A DNA stretch of 9,374 nucleotides, taken from assembly GCA_023131935.1 (NCBI GenBank), contig JAGLYY010000147.1, forward strand, positions 1 to 9,374, in the 5' to 3' direction. Of this stretch, positions 1-4,994 are shown piece by piece. The position numbers and the translations under genes were made by a program. The DNA is from Spirochaetales bacterium (GTDB taxonomy: Bacteria > Spirochaetota > Spirochaetia > JAGLYY01). Under the pieces are notes generated by a model, which did not search any database, had not been told where the DNA came from, and worked only from the letters and a program-made list of their open reading frames with translations. The first letter of the stretch is position 1; each line of letters starts with the position of its first letter.

Positions 1-57
1 CTTTCTTTATAGAAGTTCCCATGGTAAAAATTTTAATTAACTGGGAGATTAAAAAAA

Positions 58-213
58 ATGGGAAGATTTAAAGATTATTCTTATGAACAGACGGTTTTTT
101 TACCTATTAATTTTTCAAGACAGGTTTTACCTGGAACGTTTGAGTACACATTGCATAATTTAATAGATAATGAACTTGATGTAAGTATCTTTGAGGAACG
201 TATCCATAATGAA
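58..213 (+). pseudogene. Truncated IS1182/DUF772-like transposase, N-terminal fragment
   Basis: The first ~52 residues (MGRFKDYSYEQTVFLP, then a segment with LPGTFEYTLHNLIDNELD and FEERIHN) look like the N-terminal region of IS1182-type DDE transposases, which recruit the transposase to its element and normally continue with a segment such as 'DETGAPAYDP' and several hundred more residues. Here the resemblance stops after IHNE, at about position 213. The frame then runs on only as out-of-frame translation of the next gene, to a stop at 301-303. No DDE catalytic residue is present, so the fragment cannot transpose. The AT-rich 57 bases upstream may be the rest of one IS end, but no terminal inverted repeat can be confirmed because the mate is missing. 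The family is assigned from recalled sequence similarity. The breakpoint is approximate. Confidence 0.72.
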
Positions 214-224
214 GGAGCATCGAA

Positions 225-737
225 ATGGAAAGACAGTTTGTTCCATCAGATTTTACGATCCCATTGCGAATTGAGACGCCAGACTATATCCTCCGGAAAT
301 TAACCACGGAAGATGTTGAACAAGATTTTGAAGCAGTCATGTCGAGTAAAGAGAGTTTACGGCAGATTTTCTGTGCACATGATAACTGGCCTGCTGACGA
401 TATGACATTACAAGATAATTATAACGATTTGAAAGAACATGAAGACGAATTTGATCAGCGAACAGGTTTTACCTATACTGTGGTGACAGTGGATGAGCAG
501 ACCTGTCTCGGATGCGTGTATATCTATCCCTGGTTTGGCAAACAGTACGATGCTCGCGTGTATTATTGGGTCCGTGACAGTGAGAAAGCACGAGGACTCG
601 ACGAGAAACTTCGCGATTTCCTCCGTCATTGGCTGCATGAGGCATGGCCTATCCACAATCCGGTATTTCCTGGCAAAGATTTGTCATGGGAAGAATGGGA
701 GGCATTTACGCAAATCTCTCGAAGCGAAAGCCAGTGA
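225..737 (+). CDS. GNAT-family N-acetyltransferase-like protein
   Basis: This 170-residue protein resembles a small family of GNAT-fold proteins. It has an N-terminal strand with ETPDYILRKLT (residues 18-27), a middle strand CLGCVYIYP (94-102), the segment YDARVYYWVRDSEKARGLDEKL (about 108-129), where GNAT enzymes bind acetyl-CoA, and a closing FPGKDLSWEEWE (148-159). GNAT enzymes transfer an acetyl group from acetyl-CoA to an amine. The usual Q/R-x-x-G-x-G/A pyrophosphate loop is not obvious, so activity and substrate cannot be stated. The start at 225 is supported by AAGGAG at 212-217, 7 nt upstream. That ribosome-binding site sits at the break in the transposase fragment, so the gene kept its own translation signal. 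Length fits the family and the gene looks intact. Its second half is noticeably more GC-rich than its AT-rich surroundings, suggesting a different origin. The 113-base gap after it holds a weak stem (743-750 with 758-764) lacking a T run. Confidence 0.75.
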   Translation: MERQFVPSDFTIPLRIETPDYILRKLTTEDVEQDFEAVMSSKESLRQIFCAHDNWPADDMTLQDNYNDLKEHEDEFDQRTGFTYTVVTVDEQTCLGCVYIYPWFGKQYDARVYYWVRDSEKARGLDEKLRDFLRHWLHEAWPIHNPVFPGKDLSWEEWEAFTQISRSESQ

Positions 738-850
738 GAATTCTTCCCTGTAAAGCTCAGGAAGTCTCCTCGAGATGTTCCTGTTGCTGTTACCGGGTTT
801 CAAGATGGTTATCATAGTCGTTCGATCTAACGAAATTTAATGGAGAAAAC

Positions 851-1498
851 ATGTTAAATCAAAAAAAATTGCTAATTTTACAATTATTATTATTGATTCT
901 ATTTAGTTGCGTTAGCACATCAAAAGCAACCATAGAATTCGGAAATTTTGAATCCGGTGTCTACAGAAATAATTTTTTCAACCTAACAGTTAAAATCCCG
1001 GATTCTTGGTATGTAGTAGATGATAAGAGTAGAATTGAACTGATGAAGGAAGGCATTAAGCTTATCGCTGGGGATAATGATAGTTTAAAGGCGGTATTTA
1101 ATGCCGCTGATCTAGAAAACTTAAATTTATTAACAGCATCAGAATATCCAACAGGAGCTCCTGTTTCTTTTAATCCATCATTTATTATAATGGCAGAAAA
1201 AGTGGAACATTTGCCGGGCATAGTTAAAGGTAAAGATTATCATTTCCACACTAAAAAACTTATAGAATCAAGTGCTGTTAGCGTATCTTATTCAAATGAA
1301 ATATATGAAGTTCAACTTTGTAGGGGACATACTTTTGACGTAATGGAATTAGAAATCAATATTGGTAAAATAAAAATTTTACAAAAACAGTACGCAGCTA
1401 TAATAAATGGCTATGCTCTATTATTTGGTTTAACATATTCGAACGAAATGGAACTTGGGAAACTGAATAATATTATTCAAACTATTGAACTTGATTAA
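851..1498 (+). CDS. Putative lipoprotein of unknown function
   Basis: A 215-residue protein that I do not recognise by function. The N-terminus is a clear lipoprotein signal: basic start (MLNQKK), hydrophobic stretch rich in Leu/Ile, and a lipobox L-F-S-C with the lipidated Cys at residue 20. The mature protein is therefore expected to be anchored to a membrane facing the periplasm or cell surface. After it comes GVYRNNFFNLTVKIPDSW (about residues 36-53), an opening seen in many small secreted beta-rich proteins in which a surface-exposed domain begins 'Y.N.yf.l.v.iP..W'. No catalytic motif is visible. The start is supported by GGAG at 842-845, 5 nt before the ATG. The gene ends at a TAA immediately before the toxin remnant, so its last residues may have been altered by the recombination that left that remnant. 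There is no operon partner. Confidence 0.7.
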   Translation: MLNQKKLLILQLLLLILFSCVSTSKATIEFGNFESGVYRNNFFNLTVKIPDSWYVVDDKSRIELMKEGIKLIAGDNDSLKAVFNAADLENLNLLTASEYPTGAPVSFNPSFIIMAEKVEHLPGIVKGKDYHFHTKKLIESSAVSVSYSNEIYEVQLCRGHTFDVMELEINIGKIKILQKQYAAIINGYALLFGLTYSNEMELGKLNNIIQTIELD

Positions 1499-1499
1499 T

Positions 1500-1619
1500 A
1501 AATATAACTATATCTATGTAGTCCCTTTTGTGCAGGACAATGCCAAGCAGGAAATATTTTTGAAGACTATTTTCCCGGGTAGAACTTACACCAAGAAATA
1601 CTTAAGGGAGGAGGGCTGA
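1500..1619 (+). pseudogene. C-terminal remnant of a BrnT-like toxin
   Basis: Directly after the lipoprotein stop, one frame reads through 39 codons to a TGA at 1617-1619. It contains YVVPFVQDN, then EIFLKTIFPGRTYTKKYL. This resembles the end of small BrnT-like (RelE-superfamily) toxins, which close with '..PF.....IFLKTI.PSRK.TK.YL'. There is no start codon and the N-terminal half, including the expected catalytic residues, is gone, so the piece cannot encode an active toxin. It is followed after 1 nt by an antitoxin-like ATG, the toxin-then-antitoxin order usual for BrnT/BrnA-like pairs, which strengthens the call. The family name is from memory of related proteins and is the weaker part of the assignment. 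The remnant status is the stronger part. Confidence 0.58.
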
Positions 1620-1620
1620 T

Positions 1621-1716
1621 ATGGAAAAGAACAATGATATATTTGAGCCCATAGATAATGAAGAAAAAGAAATAATAAGATCAATCGAAAATAACCCCCT
1701 GTTTATTTTACAGTAG
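1621..1716 (+). pseudogene. Truncated antitoxin (N-terminal 31 codons)
   Basis: A 31-residue reading frame begins MEKNNDIFEPIDNEEKEIIRS and ends at a TAG soon after SIENNPLF. It is preceded by a very strong ribosome-binding site (GGGAGGAGGG, around 1606-1615) lying inside the end of the toxin remnant, so it was once translationally coupled to the toxin. The acidic opening with 'D.EE.E...SIEN' resembles CopG/BrnA-like antitoxins, which are normally about 70-100 residues and continue with a toxin-binding and DNA-binding region. That region is missing. The following 1717-1787 has no coding pattern that restores the frame. The stub may still be translated given its RBS, but no function can be assigned. 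The alternative is an unrelated small ORF, which the context makes less likely. Confidence 0.5.
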
Positions 1717-1797
1717 GTTCTACACCTTAATCCCCCTATAAATCTGTCTTATACTCTGGGCTCATTATAGTCCGTTTTCACCAGAATATGCATGAAA

Positions 1798-1802
1798 AGG
1801 AG
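1798..1802 (+). promoter_or_regulatory. Ribosome-binding site that selects the GTG start of msrBA
   Basis: AGGAG lies 6 nt before the GTG at 1809. The in-frame ATG at 1788 has no Shine-Dalgarno match upstream (CACCAGAAT precedes it), and this AGGAG would fall within its coding sequence. The GTG is therefore the better start. Confidence 0.7.
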
Positions 1803-1808
1803 AATTTT

Positions 1809-2744
1809 GTGCAAAAATACACAATAATAGTATTCTCAATAGTAATAATTTTTTACTTAATCTCATGCTCGGAGGGACGTGTTGTGAACAAGAGGGCCTA
1901 TAATAAACTTTCAACAGAAGAAGAAAGAGTCATTGTCAATAAAGGTACAGAGGCGCCATTCAGTGGGAAATATAACAACTTTTTTGAAAAGGGCTCTTAC
2001 CACTGCAAACGATGCAATGCACGGCTTTATAGTTCAGACGATAAGTTTGCATATTCTTGTGGATGGCCAAGCTTTGATGATGAAATCAAAGGAGCTATTA
2101 GAAGACAAAAGGATGTTGATGGAATAAGAACCGAGATATTGTGTGTAAATTGTGGAGCACATTTGGGCCATATTTTTGAGGGAGAAGGAGTTACAGAAAA
2201 GAATACAAGACATTGTGTCAATTCCATCTCGTTGACATTCGTACCGGCGAAAGAAAACCCTAACATTACAAAAGCCTACTTTGCAGGAGGATGTTTTTGG
2301 GGTGTAGAGCATTTCTTTGAGCATAAGGAGGGTGTTATTTCTGCAATGTCAGGTTATATGGGAGGTGATCTCGAAAATCCCTCCTATCAAGATGTAAGTT
2401 ATGGAAGTACAGGTCACTTAGAGGTTGTGGAAGTAACATATGATATAAACAAAGTGAGTTATGAAAATCTTGCCAAGTTTTTCTTTGAGATTCATGATCC
2501 AACACAAGCTAATGGGCAGGGCCCGGACATTGGCGAACAGTATCTATCCATAATATTTTACAATAATGAAGATGAGAAGATGACTGCTCATAACTTGATC
2601 GATATCCTCAAAAATAAAGGATATCAAGTCGTAACAAAAGTACTCCCTGCCAGTACCTTTTGGAAAGCTGAAGAGTACCATCAAAACTACTACAATAAGA
2701 ACAAAAAGGAGCCTTACTGTCATAGGTATACAAAGAGGTTTTAA
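1809..2744 (+). CDS. msrBA: Fused peptide methionine sulfoxide reductase MsrB-MsrA, lipoprotein form
   Basis: The enzyme reduces methionine sulfoxide in proteins: MsrB acts on the R form, MsrA on the S form. Numbering is from the GTG start (311 residues). Residues 1-20 form a lipoprotein signal with lipobox LISC (Cys20), so the enzyme probably works outside the cytoplasm, repairing envelope proteins. The MsrB domain (about 33-146) has both zinc-binding pairs, CKRC (Cys66, Cys69) and CVNC (Cys112, Cys115), the CGWPSF motif (Cys84, the usual resolving cysteine) and the nucleophile in RHCVNS (Cys136). The MsrA domain follows (about 154-308) with GCFWG (nucleophile Cys162) and a C-terminal YCHRY (Cys304), a candidate recycling cysteine. 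Order is B then A, the reverse of many MsrAB fusions. The ATG at 1788 would add seven residues (MHEKENF) and lacks an RBS. All key residues are present. No thioredoxin-like or CcdA-like electron donor lies nearby. Confidence 0.93.
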   Translation: MQKYTIIVFSIVIIFYLISCSEGRVVNKRAYNKLSTEEERVIVNKGTEAPFSGKYNNFFEKGSYHCKRCNARLYSSDDKFAYSCGWPSFDDEIKGAIRRQKDVDGIRTEILCVNCGAHLGHIFEGEGVTEKNTRHCVNSISLTFVPAKENPNITKAYFAGGCFWGVEHFFEHKEGVISAMSGYMGGDLENPSYQDVSYGSTGHLEVVEVTYDINKVSYENLAKFFFEIHDPTQANGQGPDIGEQYLSIIFYNNEDEKMTAHNLIDILKNKGYQVVTKVLPASTFWKAEEYHQNYYNKNKKEPYCHRYTKRF

Positions 2745-2747
2745 TTC

Positions 2748-2769
2748 AGCCGCATATGTCAATGCGGCT
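2748..2769 (+). terminator. Hairpin after msrBA, possible terminator
   Basis: A perfect 8-bp inverted repeat AGCCGCAT / ATGCGGCT (2748-2755 with 2762-2769) with a 6-nt loop begins 3 nt after the msrBA stop. The T tract after it is weak (TCCGATTGTTTAGTT), so termination may be partial, or the hairpin may instead protect the mRNA 3' end. Confidence 0.45.
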
Positions 2770-2813
2770 TCCGATTGTTTAGTTATAATTGAGGGCGCAG
2801 GGTATTAAATGAA

Positions 2814-3378
2814 ATGATTAGTATTACACAAAAAGAAGCTAGGGAATACCTTCTAAAATATCAAAATCTTTATAATCCAAGACAAATAAGTTCAGATGAA
2901 GATATTGTCAGCTTTATTCGAAAAATTGGATGCATTCAATATGATCCACTCAACAAGATTGCGAGAAACGCAGATTTGGTTCTTCAAAGTAGATGTAAAA
3001 ACTACTCAGAACAAACGCTTTATCGTTTGCTTTATGATAAGCGAAAACTACTGGATGGTTGGGATAAAAATATGTCAATCTGGTCTGTGACATATTGGCC
3101 ATATTTCAACCGAAAGAGATTGAGCCATATAAACAGGTATCAAAAAAGGTTCAATGAGTATAAGAAGATTGAGACAGAAATAATAAAAAAGATAAAAAAA
3201 CGGATGTGTTAACTCAAAAGACGTTATCTGTAATCACAAAGTAAATTGGTCATGGGATATGACTGATGCTTTGATTAGGTGTTTCTCCGATTTTTCTAAA
3301 TTTCTAATTGTTAAAAGGATTTCTTTTTCAAACATAGTAGATAAAGATAAGCTGAATTGGATGAAGAAATGTGTATAA
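2814..3378 (+). pseudogene. Broken YcaQ/AlkX-family winged-helix DNA glycosylase gene
   Basis: The first frame (2814-3212, 132 residues) matches the N-terminal part of the YcaQ (COG3214) family, which unhooks DNA interstrand crosslinks. It has EAREYLLKYQNL, then FIRKIGCIQYDPLNKIARNADLVLQSR, then KLLDGWDKNMSIW. It stops soon after the run of seven A at 3194-3200. One frame over, from about 3202, the family pattern continues as GCVNSKDV followed by HKVNWSWDMTDALIR, to a TAA at 3376-3378. Adding one A to the run would join the two as KKNGCVNSKDV, so a 1-nt deletion in the A tract explains the break. After about 3290 the sequence no longer resembles the family, and the gene is about half the usual 350-400 residues, so the C-terminal half is also lost. 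The family's catalytic QxD-type motif is not seen. A sequencing error could explain the frameshift but not the missing C-terminus. Confidence 0.75.
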
Positions 3379-3379
3379 T
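3374..3379 (+). promoter_or_regulatory. Possible -10 element upstream of the cupin gene
   Basis: TATAAT is a perfect -10 hexamer, 79 nt before the cupin ATG. The best -35 candidate, CTGAAT at 3352-3357 with a 16-nt spacer, matches the consensus at only 3 of 6 positions. In such AT-rich DNA the hexamer could be chance. If real, it would give the cupin its own promoter with a leader of about 70 nt. Confidence 0.3.
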
Positions 3380-3458
3380 AAGAATTTGCACCAGATTTGG
3401 TTACTGTCATGCTCTACCACGATTGAACTTGGAACTAAAATAGAAAGGAGTTTAGAAA

Positions 3459-3794
3459 ATGGATGAAATTTTTCCAGAACCAATTAGGAAGTTACCAGAG
3501 GCTGATATTCCTTTAAATGGAATAAAAGCATATCTGTCGCAATCTGAGCATCATCAACTTCTTTTCATGCAATTTGAAAATGATGTAGATTTACCGGAAC
3601 ACGCACATGCTGCTCAGATAGGATTCATTCTTGAAGGAAAAATTGATTTAATCATAGAAGGAAAAAAGCAATCTTATACAAAAGGTGATCGGTATTACAT
3701 TCCGACGGATGTTAAACACTCCGCGAAAATTTATGCTGGATATGCGGATATTACCTTTTTCGACGAGGCATCTCGATATTCAGCAAAGGAATAA
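3459..3794 (+). CDS. Small single-domain cupin protein
   Basis: A 111-residue protein made of one cupin barrel. The first metal-binding motif reads PEHAHAAQIGFILEG (residues 46-60), giving His48 and His50, with Gln53 where cupins usually carry Glu. The second reads DRYYIPTDVKHSAKI (77-91), giving His87, with PTD in place of the usual PxG. Three histidines plus glutamine can hold a divalent metal, as in several small cupins. Such proteins range from sugar or metabolite isomerases to dioxygenases and binding proteins, so no reaction can be assigned. Length is normal for a lone cupin and the gene looks complete. GAAAGGAG (3443-3450) lies 8 nt before the ATG and fixes the start. It is monocistronic: a decayed gene precedes it and a strong terminator follows. 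It is the last gene of the AT-rich segment. Confidence 0.82.
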   Translation: MDEIFPEPIRKLPEADIPLNGIKAYLSQSEHHQLLFMQFENDVDLPEHAHAAQIGFILEGKIDLIIEGKKQSYTKGDRYYIPTDVKHSAKIYAGYADITFFDEASRYSAKE

Positions 3795-3809
3795 TATAAA
3801 TACACAATT

Positions 3810-3863
3810 CATAACAACGCCATGCACTCAGAAGGGCAGGGCCATGGCGTTTATATGTTTTTT
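3810..3863 (+). terminator. Intrinsic terminator after the cupin gene
   Basis: A 9-bp perfect stem AACGCCATG / CATGGCGTT (3816-3824 with 3843-3851) extends through a 2-nt mismatch into CATA / TATG (3810-3813 with 3854-3857), with an 18-nt loop. Six T residues (3858-3863) follow directly. This is a classical rho-independent layout for the + strand. On the - strand the T run is missing, so it would serve the CDF gene poorly. Confidence 0.75.
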
Positions 3864-4040
3864 ACCAAGTGGTGTGTTTATTCAATATCAGCGAAGTGGA
3901 TACGTGGGTTTCTTCTTGGTGCATCTTGCGATGTATTGGGCTATCCGCCAGCAGTTCTTTCCGCTCAGGATGCTTTTGATCTTCTCGCCAGTAGCTCATC
4001 ACTGGAGTCCTGTGTGGGATCCGGATTCAAGGTTCCCCTC
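3864..4040. other. Unassigned spacer at the compositional boundary
   Basis: This stretch lies between the cupin terminator and the 3' end of the CDF gene. Its GC is higher than the DNA to its left. Frames open on both strands give no recognisable protein, and I see no tRNA, direct repeat or terminal inverted repeat. It marks where the AT-rich accessory DNA meets the higher-GC genes and may be decayed sequence. Confidence 0.4.
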
Positions 4041-4931
4041 TTAATGGTTTTTCGGGTGATAGTGGATCCAAACCCCCCGGAGGGCTTCAAACTCCTCAAG
4101 CAGTTTCTTTTCAAGATCATGGGCTATGTTGTTGCCTTCGGATACGGTTATATTTCCATCGACCCCTAATTCAAGGTTGACGACGATGTAGGGCCCTATG
4201 CGGTGAATAACGAGATCTTCTACTGCCTCGGCTCCCGGGACCCGGGTTGCCGTCTCCCTGATCCTTTCTTTCAGTTCTCTCCCCGGCTGCGTGCCTATCA
4301 GGTTACCCGCGGTTTCCCGGATTATTTGTAACCCGGTAAGGACGATGACAACAGATACAACCGTCCCCGCGATCGGGTCAAAAAGAGGGAAACCCAGATT
4401 GGACAGGAGAATACCACCTGCGGCACCGGTACTCGCGAAGATGTCGTTTCTGTGGTCATAGCTGATGGCAAGGAGAATCGGGTTTTCCGTTAGTTTCCAC
4501 AGATGCCTTGTAAAGATCGTGAGAATAATTTTGATGATGATGGTGCCTACGGCGATTCCGAGGATTAGAAGAGACCCTCTTTCACCGGCCTCCCTGCCCG
4601 TCGCGATAAGGAAGGTCCGGTTCACGGAACTACCGAAGATCGTAAGTCCCGTGGTGATAATAAACGCGCCAACCACAATGGCCGCGATATGTTCATATTG
4701 CCGGTGGCCATACCGGTGTCCCTCATCCGGTGGTTTATCGGCGAATTTCATAAAGATTTTTACCACCAGATTGTAGACCACATCGGAAACTGAGTTAATT
4801 CCGTCGGCGAGCAGGGCGGAACTCTGTCCCAAAATTCCGAATACCGTTTTTACAAGCGCAAGTATGATGTTGGAGGTGAGCCCCAGGTTTATGGCGAGAG
4901 CGCTTCTCCGCTGCCTTAATGGAGAATCCAT
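4041..4931 (-). CDS. Cation diffusion facilitator transporter, probable Mn2+ (or Fe2+) exporter
   Basis: A 296-residue inner-membrane transporter of the CDF family, which exports divalent metals using the proton gradient. About six hydrophobic segments occupy residues 12-205, followed by a cytoplasmic ferredoxin-like domain (about 210-292, with VPGAEAVEDLVIHRIGPYIVV) that controls dimerisation. Site A in helix 2 reads ADGINSVSD (Asn46, Asp50); its partner in helix 5 reads SYDHRND (Asp159, Asp163, where zinc transporters have His in the first position). This ND/DD arrangement is that reported for Mn2+ transporters such as pneumococcal MntE, against HD/HD for zinc, so manganese is inferred. The linker GHRYGHRQYEH (71-81) is His-rich, as usual. 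A GGTGGTG-like RBS precedes the ATG. The gene diverges from the radical SAM gene across 63 bp; a TTGACA lies there on the - strand, but without a convincing -10. No metal-responsive regulator is nearby. Confidence 0.9.
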   Translation of the reverse strand: MDSPLRQRRSALAINLGLTSNIILALVKTVFGILGQSSALLADGINSVSDVVYNLVVKIFMKFADKPPDEGHRYGHRQYEHIAAIVVGAFIITTGLTIFGSSVNRTFLIATGREAGERGSLLILGIAVGTIIIKIILTIFTRHLWKLTENPILLAISYDHRNDIFASTGAAGGILLSNLGFPLFDPIAGTVVSVVIVLTGLQIIRETAGNLIGTQPGRELKERIRETATRVPGAEAVEDLVIHRIGPYIVVNLELGVDGNITVSEGNNIAHDLEKKLLEEFEALRGVWIHYHPKNH

Positions 4932-4959
4932 GGCTATACACCACCATATTTTATCCCGA

Positions 4960-4988
4960 TTGTCAATTGATGCTGCTTTGGGTATGCT
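4960..4988 (+). promoter_or_regulatory. Predicted promoter of the radical SAM/phosphoesterase operon
   Basis: TTGTCA (4960-4965; 5 of 6 to TTGACA), a 17-nt spacer, and TATGCT (4983-4988; 4 of 6 to TATAAT). Transcription should begin about 6-8 nt later, at or next to the ATG at 4995. The -35 lies in TTGTCAATTGA, which also carries TTGACA on the opposite strand, facing the CDF gene. Confidence 0.5.
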
Positions 4989-4994
4989 TCAACA

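Noticed and set aside
16..47. Short inverted repeat TCCCA..TGGGA before the transposase fragment, considered as an IS terminal repeat
   Set aside because: Five base pairs with a long AT-rich loop inside the IS upstream region; without the other end of the element it cannot be distinguished from chance.
819..832. Small inverted repeat CGTT..AACG upstream of the lipoprotein gene, considered as an operator or attC core
   Set aside because: Only four paired bases, no partner box at the expected distance, and no repeat elsewhere in the window.
3810..3863. Integron attC recombination site
   Set aside because: The hairpin and the AACGCC/GGCGTT arms superficially recall attC sites, but the RYYYAAC and GTTRRRY core boxes do not fit, no second copy is found between the other genes, and the T6 run directly after the stem is better explained by a terminator.
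3862..4003. Short - strand ORF of about 46 codons downstream of the CDF gene (contains MSYWREDQKH)
   Set aside because: No ribosome-binding site and no recognisable similarity; it may be a chance open frame.
4000..4040. tRNA 3'-end-like sequence (GGATTCAAGGTTCC) as an integration target
   Set aside because: The T-loop consensus GTTCRANYCC does not fit on either strand and no acceptor or anticodon arm can be built around it.
3822..4169. 115-codon + strand ORF
   Set aside because: It starts inside the terminator hairpin, lacks a ribosome-binding site, runs antisense into the end of the CDF gene and resembles no protein.
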